64,000 nucleotides of DNA from Rhodospirillaceae bacterium. Lineage in GTDB: Bacteria > Pseudomonadota > Alphaproteobacteria > UBA6615. The notes beneath the pieces were generated by a model, which was not told the origin of the DNA, searched no databases, and saw only the letters and a list, made by a program, of their open reading frames with translations. The stretch is from assembly GCA_018667335.1 (NCBI GenBank), contig JABIVD010000044.1, positions 1 to 64,000 of the forward strand, read 5' to 3'. The first letter of the stretch is position 1; the number at the start of each line of letters is the position of its first letter. Position numbers and translations under genes: made by a program. Of this stretch, positions 1-7,893 are shown piece by piece.

Positions 1-1047
1 ATCATTCGGCCAGGTCGGCAACCACTCAAGCGAATGAAATATCTGCTGTGCGCCCTGAATCACGGCCGGCGTCTCGGGGCGCTCTGCCACATTCACGATA
101 CCCTTCACGCGCAACAGGTCGGGGCCCGCCTCCCGCGCCAGTGCATCGAGGAACATACGCAATGTCTCCATCGAGATCGGGTCTTCGCGCACCAGACAGA
201 AGGAATTGATCAGGGGATCGTGAGCATGAGTCGATTCGTCATCGTCGTCCTGCATGTCGGCAGGCTGGTGCCCGTAGCTCTCGTAATACGCCTTCGTGTC
301 GCCCTCGGCCTGGCCGCTGCGCGGCAACCGAACCCCTCCATTGGACACCGGTGTGCCGTCGGGTCTGGTATAGGCTTCGACCTGTAACCATGCCTCGACG
401 TCCACCGTATTGCTGCGCGGGTCCAGAAGACCGTGTCCGAACAGATCGGACGGTTTGATGTCGCGGGCGTCTGCCTGAACGATGTTCGCGCCGGGATTCA
501 TGGCTTTCAGACGCGCCTCGAGCGAACCGATGTGCGCGTCGCGCTCTGCGTCGTCCAGAAGATCGCCCTTGGTGACAAAAATACGATCGGCAATCGCGGC
601 CTGTTTGACCGATTCGGCAAACCGATCGAGCGTGTTCTCACCGTTGATGGCATCAATCGTGGTCACCACCCCATCCAGCGAGTAGCAGCTGCTCACCAGG
701 GGGTCGGTCAGAATGATCTGCAGGACCGGGCCCGGATCGGCGATGCCGGTGGTCTCGATCGCGACCCGGTCGAACTTCGGAAATTTACCGCTGAGGCGCA
801 GCAGATGCAGGTCGCGAAACGTGTCGATCAGATCACTTTTGACCGTGCAGCACAGGCAGCCATTCTCCAGCTGGACAACGGACTCGTCACTGCGCTCGAC
901 CAGATCATAGTCGAGACCAATCTCACCAAACTCGTTGACGATCACCGCGGCCTGGGACATGTCCGGGTGCTGCAGCAAGGCGTTGAGAAGGGTCGTCTTG
1001 CCGCTACCGAGAAAGCCGGTGATCAGCGTGACCTGAATACGCGCCAT
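1..1047 (-). CDS. CobW/P47K-family GTPase (G3E metallochaperone), C-terminus cut by window edge
   Basis: 349 codons are visible and no stop is reached, so the C-terminus lies left of the window. The N-terminus carries a Walker A loop (GFLGSGKTT, residues 11-19), NEFG (38-41), the CxCC metal-binding motif (GCLCC, 63-67) and a TKGD base-recognition motif. A short Asp/His-rich stretch near residues 262-275 separates the GTPase core from the CobW C-terminal domain. Members of this family use GTP hydrolysis to deliver zinc, cobalt or nickel to client proteins in the cytoplasm. The next gene is on the same strand about 100 bases upstream and is unrelated metabolically, so the client and metal cannot be named. 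Confidence 0.9.
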   Translation of the reverse strand, partial: MARIQVTLITGFLGSGKTTLLNALLQHPDMSQAAVIVNEFGEIGLDYDLVERSDESVVQLENGCLCCTVKSDLIDTFRDLHLLRLSGKFPKFDRVAIETTGIADPGPVLQIILTDPLVSSCYSLDGVVTTIDAINGENTLDRFAESVKQAAIADRIFVTKGDLLDDAERDAHIGSLEARLKAMNPGANIVQADARDIKPSDLFGHGLLDPRSNTVDVEAWLQVEAYTRPDGTPVSNGGVRLPRSGQAEGDTKAYYESYGHQPADMQDDDDESTHAHDPLINSFCLVREDPISMETLRMFLDALAREAGPDLLRVKGIVNVAERPETPAVIQGAQQIFHSLEWLPTWPND

Positions 1048-1147
1048 GAATGTCTGTCCTTGTCGTGACAAAGGCAGCCAAGGCCGCCGAAGCTTGAAAA
1101 GTCGTTACCGAATCCCGTCCTAATACGCCCGATGCGCAACCCGTCGG

Positions 1148-2050
1148 TCAGTCGCCCGACTTATCTCCAAGACCCGATAGATGTTCCATCAGCGTCACAT
1201 AGGCGAAGAAATCCAATTCCCCGCGACCCGTGGCCTCCATGGCACTCCAGTGCTGGCGCACCAGGGACGTGATCGGCAGCGGAATGCTCTCATCGCGCGC
1301 CGCATCCAGGGCCAGGTCGAAATCCTTCGACATCATCCAGGCCGGAAACGCGGGCGTGAAGTCGCGATTTTTCAGCGCATCGACCTTGTAGCCGACCAAA
1401 GGCGACGCAACCGCACTGCTGCCGATGATATCGATCATCTGGTTCCAGTCCACGCCACCCTTTTCGCTGAGGGTCAGCGCCTCTGCCATCATGCCGGCGG
1501 TGATGCCCACCATCATGTTGATCGACAGTTTGAGGTAACGTGCTTCTTCGGCCTCGCCGACATGGAACAGCTTGCCGCCCATCGCCTCGAACAAGCTGCG
1601 AGAGGCCTCGAAAACCTGCTCGGGGCCCGACGCAAAAATTGTCAGGGTCCCGGCGGCGGCCAAGCCAATACTGCCGGACACCGGCGCACGCAGATAGTGA
1701 ATCCCTTTTTCCGCGGCCACCAGCGCAACGCGCGCAGACATCGCCGGAGAGACCGTGCTCATGTCGATGAACACACTGCCCGCAGACATCGCCGCGAACG
1801 CGCCTCCATCGGCAATCGTGACAGCCTCCAGCGCCGCGTCGGCGGAAATCATGGAGACAAGCACATCACAGCCGGAAGCCAGGTCAGCGACACTGTCCGC
1901 GACACCCGCGCCATCCTTTTCCAGGTCGCGGACCTTGTCGCGCGTCCGGTTGTAGACCCGCAGCGGGAAACCGGCCTGCATCACGTTGCGGGCCATGGGT
2001 TCCCCCATCATACCCACTCCGATCCAGCCGACTTTGGTGTCATGCGCCAT
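1148..2050 (-). CDS. NAD(P)-dependent beta-hydroxyacid dehydrogenase (3-hydroxyisobutyrate dehydrogenase family)
   Basis: 300 residues, the usual family length. The Rossmann motif GVGMMGEPMA sits at the N-terminus and the catalytic Lys is in the KLSINMM segment. The substrate loop reads RAPVSGS where most members have DAPVSGG, so it is unlikely to be a plain 3-hydroxyisobutyrate enzyme; tartronate semialdehyde or succinic semialdehyde reductase-type activity is possible. It lies 29 bases downstream of the M24 gene on the same strand and is probably cotranscribed with it. It is one of three members of this family in the window, and the true valine-pathway copy is more likely the one at 50111-50998. 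Confidence 0.88.
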   Translation of the reverse strand: MAHDTKVGWIGVGMMGEPMARNVMQAGFPLRVYNRTRDKVRDLEKDGAGVADSVADLASGCDVLVSMISADAALEAVTIADGGAFAAMSAGSVFIDMSTVSPAMSARVALVAAEKGIHYLRAPVSGSIGLAAAGTLTIFASGPEQVFEASRSLFEAMGGKLFHVGEAEEARYLKLSINMMVGITAGMMAEALTLSEKGGVDWNQMIDIIGSSAVASPLVGYKVDALKNRDFTPAFPAWMMSKDFDLALDAARDESIPLPITSLVRQHWSAMEATGRGELDFFAYVTLMEHLSGLGDKSGD

Positions 2051-2079
2051 AGTCAGAACGTCCCCGGTCCGAAACCGAT

Positions 2080-3333
2080 CTAAAGGATTTCACAGCCGGG
2101 CAGACCGCAGGAAATCAGATGGTCGCTCGGATAGTTGGTGATGATTTCGCAACCATCCTTGGTGACGACGACCTCTTCCTCGATGCGCGCGGCACCGGAT
2201 CCATCCTCGGCGCCCTTCCAGCATTCGACCGCGAAGACCATGCCCTCTTTCAGGACCGTGTCCTGGCCGAGATAGCGTCGCGAGATGATCGGGCGCTCCC
2301 AAAGGCTCAGGCCAATGCCATGTCCGAACTGCAAGAGGAAGGCTTCTTCCTCGTTGTCGTAGCCGAATTCCTCGGCCTTCGGCCAGACTTCCGCTATCTC
2401 GTCGACCGTGACACCCGGCTTGATGGCATCGATCGCGGCGCTCACCCATTTGGAGCACTGCTCGTAGGCCTCGGTCTGAGCCTCATTGGGCACGCCGCAA
2501 ATGAAGGTCCGGTAGTAGCAGGTCCGGTAGCCGTTGAACGAATGCATGATGTCCAGGAAGATCATGTCCCCCGGCTGAATGATCCGGTCGGAGAAGGTGT
2601 GCGAATGGGGCGCACCGCGCGGGCCAGCAACGGAATTGACGCATTCGACCCGCTCGGATCCCATGCTGTAGAGCCGCTCGTGCGCGATCGCGACAAGATC
2701 GCTTTCGCGTGTCCCGGGACGGATCGCTTTGGCGATATCGTAGTAGGTACCGTCGACCATCGCGGCCGCCTGCTTGAGCAACTCGATTTCGTCCTGGGTT
2801 TTGACTTCGCGGGCGTTCAGCATGGCCTGCTGGCCGTCGACAACCTCGATGCCTTCAGCCTCCAAGGCGCGCAGCATCGGCAATTCCATCAGATCGATGC
2901 CGAGCGGCTGGTTTTCGATGCCGAGATCAATCATGGCCTTCTTGATCTGTTTGGCGAAATCATCCTGGATGCCGTGCTTCGGCGGCAGGGCACCCTGCAG
3001 CGTGCTGATCGGCGCATCGACCCGGCCTTCGAGCCAGGGCGCACTCTTGCGCTTGGCCGGCGGGGCCGGATCCCAGAGGAAGTAGTCACCCTCGGCGGGG
3101 CAGATCGCATAACGATCAAATTTGTCCCGACCCCATTCGCCGATATGGGTTCCTGTGATGTAGCGAATATTGTCGAAGGTGAAACACAGCACGGCCGCGA
3201 GGCCCGCTTCCTTGATCGCCGCCTGCGCACGCGCCGGACGTTCACGGTTCAGCCGCTGGAAATCGACACCGATTTCCCAATCCTTGGCCATCGTGCCCCA
3301 GGTGGCGGTGGAGCGAGGTCGATTGTAATGCAT
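2080..3333 (-). CDS. M24-fold protein (creatinase/Xaa-Pro aminopeptidase-like), altered metal site
   Basis: 417 residues with an N-terminal creatinase domain and a C-terminal pita-bread M24 domain. The first metal Asp is present (D261 in FLDIMHSF), as are the His (FGHGIGL), and both Glu ligands (FAVEC and ARIEEE). The second metal Asp, normally eleven residues after the first, is Cys272 (GYRTCYYRTF). Creatinase also lacks this Asp, so hydrolysis of creatine-like or other non-peptide C-N bonds is as plausible as peptidase action; the DMSP lyase DddP shares the fold as well. The start at 3333 has an AGGGAG ribosome site seven bases upstream. It precedes the beta-hydroxyacid dehydrogenase in a likely two-gene operon. 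Substrate unknown. Confidence 0.85.
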   Translation of the reverse strand: MHYNRPRSTATWGTMAKDWEIGVDFQRLNRERPARAQAAIKEAGLAAVLCFTFDNIRYITGTHIGEWGRDKFDRYAICPAEGDYFLWDPAPPAKRKSAPWLEGRVDAPISTLQGALPPKHGIQDDFAKQIKKAMIDLGIENQPLGIDLMELPMLRALEAEGIEVVDGQQAMLNAREVKTQDEIELLKQAAAMVDGTYYDIAKAIRPGTRESDLVAIAHERLYSMGSERVECVNSVAGPRGAPHSHTFSDRIIQPGDMIFLDIMHSFNGYRTCYYRTFICGVPNEAQTEAYEQCSKWVSAAIDAIKPGVTVDEIAEVWPKAEEFGYDNEEEAFLLQFGHGIGLSLWERPIISRRYLGQDTVLKEGMVFAVECWKGAEDGSGAARIEEEVVVTKDGCEIITNYPSDHLISCGLPGCEIL

Positions 3334-3489
3334 GCTGTGTCTCCCTAAGTTTCGCAGCCGGGTGCACCCGGCGTTTGTCTATTCTTATCCTCAGTCAGCG
3401 CCACGGTAAACGCCATCTCGACGATGGCCTGCCGGGATCGGATGGCCCGGTCACAACATTCCCGACCGGGCACCATCCGTGGCGTCAAC

Positions 3490-4575
3490 TCATCCCTCCA
3501 GGGTTGGGTAGTCGATGTAACCCTTGGGCCCCGGCGCATAGAACGTGTCCATGTCCCATTCGTTGAGCTCCGCACCGACCTCGAATCGCTTCGGCAGATC
3601 CGGGTTCGCCAGGAACATCTTCCCGAACGCCACCAAATCAGCCTCCCCCGACGCGATCGCCGCATCCGCACTCTCCGCGGTGTAGCCGCCATTGCGGATC
3701 AGCGTGCCGTCGAAATTGCTGCGGCACAGCTCCGTCATGTTCTCCGGCACGGCGTGGCTCATATGCGGGAACGGCGTGACCACATGCAGATAGACCGGGT
3801 TCAGCGGCCGCAGCCCCTGCAACAATGCCGTGTAGGTTTCTTCCGGGGCGTCGTCCTTCACGTCGTTGAAGGTGTTTCCCGGCGCGATGCGGATGCCCAC
3901 TTGGTCGGCCCCCATCACATCGATCAGCTGTTCCATGATCTCGATCGAGAACCGCACCCGGTTGGCAACCGAGCCGCCATACGCGTCGTCGCGCTGGTTC
4001 ACGTTGGGCGACAGGAACTGCATCGGCAGATAACCCTGCCCGGCATGCAGCTCAATCCCGTCAAACCCGGCCCGCTTGCAGCATTCGGCCGCGTGCCGGA
4101 ATTCCGCAATGGTCGCCTTCACCTCATCCGTCGTCAGCGCGTGGGGCACCGGATGGTCCTGCGGCCCCTCCTGCACAGTGAACATCTGGCCACCGGCCTG
4201 TACTGCCGACGCCGACACGATATTCCCGCCGCTCTTGTTCAGTGGATGGGCAATCCGGCCCGCATGCATCAGCTGGCAGACGATCCGACCGCCCTTCGCA
4301 TGTACCGCATCGGTGATCAGCTTCCAGCCTGCAACCTGCGCATCCGTGTGGATCCCCGGGGTGCGGCAATAGCCCTTGCCGTCGAGGCTCGGTTGCACAC
4401 CCTCCGTCACGATCAATGCTGCCGACGCGCGCTGTGCGTAATATTCCGCATTCATCTCGCCCTGAACATCGCCCTCGCCCGCGCGGCTGCGTGTCATCGG
4501 CGACATCACAATGCGATGCGGCAGCGACAGGCCGCGCATATCGTAGCTCTGAAACAAATTGCTGTAGTCGGACAT
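3490..4575 (-). CDS. Old Yellow Enzyme family NADH:flavin oxidoreductase (ene-reductase)
   Basis: 361-residue single-domain TIM-barrel FMN enzyme of the NemA/OYE class. FMN and core motifs include SPMTRSRA near residue 25, QLMHAGR, FLSPNVNQR(D)DAYGGS and the late LVAFGKMFLANPDLP. These enzymes reduce activated C=C bonds of enones, maleimides or nitro compounds with NAD(P)H. The substrate-binding pair is normally His plus Asn or His; here it reads H177-A-G-Q180-G-Y182, so the second member is Gln. The proton-donating Tyr182 is kept. It is divergent from a LysR regulator across a 203-base region, which suggests inducer-dependent control. Confidence 0.92.
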   Translation of the reverse strand: MSDYSNLFQSYDMRGLSLPHRIVMSPMTRSRAGEGDVQGEMNAEYYAQRASAALIVTEGVQPSLDGKGYCRTPGIHTDAQVAGWKLITDAVHAKGGRIVCQLMHAGRIAHPLNKSGGNIVSASAVQAGGQMFTVQEGPQDHPVPHALTTDEVKATIAEFRHAAECCKRAGFDGIELHAGQGYLPMQFLSPNVNQRDDAYGGSVANRVRFSIEIMEQLIDVMGADQVGIRIAPGNTFNDVKDDAPEETYTALLQGLRPLNPVYLHVVTPFPHMSHAVPENMTELCRSNFDGTLIRNGGYTAESADAAIASGEADLVAFGKMFLANPDLPKRFEVGAELNEWDMDTFYAPGPKGYIDYPTLEG

Positions 4576-4738
4576 TGGTGATTCCCCTTGGTTCTATTTC
4601 GGACGCGTTCAATTCGATCGGCGACGGCGGCGATACACCACGCCAAAACACAGGCGCACGGACATCGCACACCTGATCAGAAACGATCGCGTATTCGCTC
4701 TGAGACAGACCATCGCAATTTCCAAGAAATTCAGCAAT

Positions 4739-4773
4739 CCAATAGATTTCATTTTATTGGTGAAGTACCTTCA
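4739..4773. promoter_or_regulatory. Two adjacent inverted repeats between OYE and LysR genes (candidate LysR operator)
   Basis: CCAATA-N10-TATTGG (4739-4760) is directly followed by TGAAG-TAC-CTTCA (4761-4773), which ends five bases before the LysR start codon. No clear ribosome site other than GAAG within the second repeat is present. LysR proteins bind dyads with T-N11-A geometry between divergent genes and often repress their own gene, so this is the natural candidate site. The dyads are seen; the binding role is inferred. Confidence 0.45.
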
Positions 4774-4778
4774 TCATT

Positions 4779-5681
4779 ATGACGCTACCTTCCACCCGCT
4801 CTCTGGAGATGTTCAACGCCGTGTCGGAAACCGGCAGCTTTCGCGGCGCGGCCGAACAGCTGGGACTGTCCCCGTCGACCGTGAGCAAGGCCATCGCCGA
4901 CCTGGAAGCGCGGCTGGGCACGCGCCTGATTGCCCGCACGACGCGGCACCTCGCGCTCACCGAAGCCGGTCTGGCTTATCAGACCAGCGTCGCCACGGCC
5001 CTCGATGCCCTGGGCGAGGGTGCCGAGATGGTCCATGCGGTGACGGCGTCGCCGCGCGGTCTCGTGCGCGTCACCATGCCCGTCTCATTCGGCCATATGT
5101 TTGTATCGCCAATGCTGCCGCGATTCGTCGCGCGCTACCCCGAGGTGCGTGTCGACGCCGTGCTCTCCGATAATTATGCCGATCCGGTCGGCGACGGTTT
5201 TGACATTGTCATTCGCGCCGCCGCGAGTTTGCCGGATTCCTCCCTCGTCGCGCGCAAGATCATGGAAACACCGCATGTCGTCTGCGCGAGCCCCGACTAC
5301 ATCGAACGCCGGGGCACTCCGTCACACCCCAAAGAGCTGGTCGACCACGCCTGCCTGCCCCTGACCGCCGCGATCATGGCAACGGATTGGGTCTTTGACA
5401 TTGACGGCGTCGTACACACGGTCCGCGTCGACGGCCCGATCAGCAGCTCCAACCTTTCGGTCGCACGCGAGGCCGCGCTCGCCGGCGCGGGGATCGCGCG
5501 GGTGCCCTACCACGTGGTCGCGGCCGATATCGCGGCCGGCCGTCTGATCAGGCTCCTGCCCAACTTCGAGAGGGTCGAGGGTGCGGTTTTCATTCTTTAT
5601 CCGGCACAGCGCACACTGGCGCTAAAGACCCGCGCGTTCATCGACTTCCTCGTCGAAGAGATCGGTTCAATACGCGCGTAA
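4779..5681 (+). CDS. LysR-family transcriptional regulator
   Basis: 300 residues. The first 60 form the winged helix-turn-helix (SFRGAAEQLGLSPSTVSKAI) and the rest is the periplasmic-binding-protein-like effector domain, with motifs shared by the CrgA/AaeR-like subgroup (FVARYPEVRVD, DGFDIVIR). It is divergent from the Old Yellow Enzyme gene and is the likely regulator of it. Two inverted repeats just before its own start suggest autoregulation. The effector is unknown; a reactive electrophile or the OYE substrate would fit. Confidence 0.93.
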   Translation: MTLPSTRSLEMFNAVSETGSFRGAAEQLGLSPSTVSKAIADLEARLGTRLIARTTRHLALTEAGLAYQTSVATALDALGEGAEMVHAVTASPRGLVRVTMPVSFGHMFVSPMLPRFVARYPEVRVDAVLSDNYADPVGDGFDIVIRAAASLPDSSLVARKIMETPHVVCASPDYIERRGTPSHPKELVDHACLPLTAAIMATDWVFDIDGVVHTVRVDGPISSSNLSVAREAALAGAGIARVPYHVVAADIAAGRLIRLLPNFERVEGAVFILYPAQRTLALKTRAFIDFLVEEIGSIRA

Positions 5682-5762
5682 TCTTTCTGTTCGAGCGCGG
5701 CAGCGGTATCGTGATCGTGAATGCACCGCACGACGATGACAGCCGACAATGGGTGATGGGCC

Positions 5763-6674
5763 ATGAAGACAGAGGAATTCAGCCGCGAGGACGTCGTTTT
5801 CTACAGCGACGGCCAGAAGATCGCCGCGCATTTGTATCGACCCGAAAGCTGGAAACCAGGCGACCCGGCATTGCCCGCGATCATCAGCCTGACGGGCTAC
5901 TCCGGCCGCAAGAACATTGCGACCGTGGACATCCCCCGCCGCATGGCCCGCGAGGGGTTCGTGGCGCTGGCGCCGGACTATGTCGGCTATGGCGAGGCCG
6001 AGGGCGAACGTCGCCGCCACCGGCCGCTCGAGCAGGCACAGAATGTCTATGACGCCGTGACCTATCTGGAGACGGTGGACGGGGTCGATTCCGCCCGCGT
6101 CGGCGTCTACGGCTCCAGCTTCGGCGCCGCCAATGCGGTCTGGGCCGCGGCCTTCGACCCGCGCCTCAAGGTCGTCGTGTCCGCCGTCGGCGTGCATGAC
6201 GGCGAACGCTGGCTGCGTTCCGTGCGATCTGCGTACGACTGGTACAAGTTCCGCGACGCGGTCCGCGCGGAAGCGCGCCATCGGGTGGTGACCGGCGAGA
6301 AACAGGACATCTACCGCTACGACATCTACCCGCTCGATCCCGACGCAACTGACAAGCCGACGATGACCGTCGAGGAGCATGGCGCGGTGGATGACCCCTA
6401 TGTGGACATGGAGAGCGCGGAGGCCGCGTTCCGCTACAAGCCCGACTGGGTGGTGGACCGTATATCTCCGCGCCCGGTGCTGTTTTTCGCCGCCGGCTAT
6501 GACGTGATGGTGCCACCCGAAGAAGCGCGGCTCACCTTCGAGAAGTGCGGCGAGCCCAAGAAACTGGTCGAGCTGCCGGAGGCCCGCCACAACCAGGTCT
6601 ATGAATACTCGAACTCAGAGCATTTCGAGACCGTGGCCCGCGAGACCGCGGCCTGGTTCCGGGAATATCTCTAG
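5763..6674 (+). CDS. Alpha/beta hydrolase (dienelactone hydrolase/acetyl xylan esterase-like)
   Basis: 303 residues with the nucleophile elbow GSSFG (YGSSFGAAN), an early oxyanion region (LTGYSG), and a late Asp/His pair (AAGYDVMVPPE then EARHNQVY). No signal peptide is visible, so it acts in the cytoplasm. Proteins like this cleave esters, lactones or C-C bonds of small organic acids. It follows the LysR gene by 81 bases on the same strand and is convergent with the Gfo/Idh/MocA gene, whose stop is ten bases from its own. The substrate cannot be told from sequence. Confidence 0.88.
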   Translation: MKTEEFSREDVVFYSDGQKIAAHLYRPESWKPGDPALPAIISLTGYSGRKNIATVDIPRRMAREGFVALAPDYVGYGEAEGERRRHRPLEQAQNVYDAVTYLETVDGVDSARVGVYGSSFGAANAVWAAAFDPRLKVVVSAVGVHDGERWLRSVRSAYDWYKFRDAVRAEARHRVVTGEKQDIYRYDIYPLDPDATDKPTMTVEEHGAVDDPYVDMESAEAAFRYKPDWVVDRISPRPVLFFAAGYDVMVPPEEARLTFEKCGEPKKLVELPEARHNQVYEYSNSEHFETVARETAAWFREYL

Positions 6675-6683
6675 GGGTTGGGA

Positions 6684-7739
6684 CTAGCCGGTGGACGCAT
6701 CGTTGCGCGGCAACAGCACCGGCTCGCCGCGCTCCGCCGACAGGTCGGCCGCGTTGTAGAGCTCCATCACCTGGATGGCCTCGTCGGAGGTGACCATGGC
6801 CGGGCGGCCATAGGCGACGGCCTCGAGGAAATGCTTGGTCTCGTCATACATGGCACCCGCGAACACATGATCGACCGCCTCGCCGGGCATCGACGACATC
6901 GGATAACGGATTCCGTCTTTGACGGTGTTGAACTGCACTTCCTTGTGGGTGTCGTCGATGGTCAGCGCCCCGTCCGTGCCGATCACCTCGATCCAGGCCT
7001 GCACAAAGTTGGGATATCCCGCCGGCAGAATCCAGCCGATGCCGACGGTGATCGTCGTGCCGTCATCCATGGTGACCATGACCCATTGATGGTCGGGCGT
7101 GTCGCTCTTCTGGCTGAACAACTTGCCGGCCTGCTGGGAATAGACCCGCACCGGCTTGCGCGGCTGCAGGCACCAGAGGATGAAATCAAGATCATGGACG
7201 CCGCCGATCGACGTCGGTGACATCTTCGAGCGACCGGTGATCTTCTCGCCCAGTTCACGCGTGGAATGGCGCGAGATCAGGCAGGTCACCGGCTCTCCGA
7301 TCACGCCGTCCATCAACGCCTTGCGGACATAGACGTAACGCGGGTCGAACCGGCGCGAATACCCGATGGAGATTTTCAAATCCTTCGACGCCGCCAGCGC
7401 ATAGGCTTGTTCCGCCTCCGCAATGCTGGGTGCGATGGGTTTCTCGACGAAGACATGCTTTCCGGCCTCGAGCGCCGCCATGACGATCGGGAACCGCGCC
7501 GTCTCCGGCGTCATCGCAATGACAATCAGGTCGATCGAAGCATCGTCGATCAGGGTCTGCCAGTCATCGGTGATCGACGTGGGATCGGTCTCCGCGGCGA
7601 TCTCGGCCTGGCGCTTCGGGTCGATCTCGGCGATGTGCAGCTGGTCGACCAATGGGTTCTGGGCACAGGCGTTGGCGCGGATGCCGCCGACCCAACCGGT
7701 GCCGATCACCCCGACATTCAGGCGTTTGAATTCCGACAT
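6684..7739 (-). CDS. Gfo/Idh/MocA family NAD(P)-dependent oxidoreductase
   Basis: 351 residues from the ATG at 7739, which has a GGGGGA site six bases upstream; a longer open frame exists but its extra N-terminus overlaps the divergent gene and has no family similarity. The Rossmann motif GTGWVGG is near residue 12 and the family EKP motif (VFVEKPIA) near residue 95, followed by the GFO/IDH/MocA C-terminal sheet domain. Such enzymes oxidise polyols, inositols or sugar derivatives. It is divergent from an acyl-CoA dehydrogenase across 154 bases; no sugar genes are nearby, so the substrate is open. Confidence 0.9.
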   Translation of the reverse strand: MSEFKRLNVGVIGTGWVGGIRANACAQNPLVDQLHIAEIDPKRQAEIAAETDPTSITDDWQTLIDDASIDLIVIAMTPETARFPIVMAALEAGKHVFVEKPIAPSIAEAEQAYALAASKDLKISIGYSRRFDPRYVYVRKALMDGVIGEPVTCLISRHSTRELGEKITGRSKMSPTSIGGVHDLDFILWCLQPRKPVRVYSQQAGKLFSQKSDTPDHQWVMVTMDDGTTITVGIGWILPAGYPNFVQAWIEVIGTDGALTIDDTHKEVQFNTVKDGIRYPMSSMPGEAVDHVFAGAMYDETKHFLEAVAYGRPAMVTSDEAIQVMELYNAADLSAERGEPVLLPRNDASTG

Positions 7740-7893
7740 TGCGCATCCCCCGGTCGATTTATTCTTCCCGGCCAGCGTCCCGCGATTTCGACGGGATGTC
7801 CATGGCCAAACGGGCGATAGGCGAAGAGGATTGCCACCGGCCGTCCTGCACCGGAAGATACCTGCCGTCGACATCAGCATTGGGGGATGCGTT

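Noticed and set aside
2080-3333. Assignment of the M24 gene as DMSP lyase DddP
   Set aside because: It shares the fold but the second metal Asp is Cys and length and overall residues do not show the DddP pattern; left as M24-fold.
2119-3348. Long plus-strand open frame opposite the M24 gene
   Set aside because: It mirrors the third-codon GC bias of the real minus-strand gene and shows no family motif; several similar antisense frames occur opposite other genes (for example 28832-30406 opposite ureC, 41015-41470 opposite the monooxygenase).
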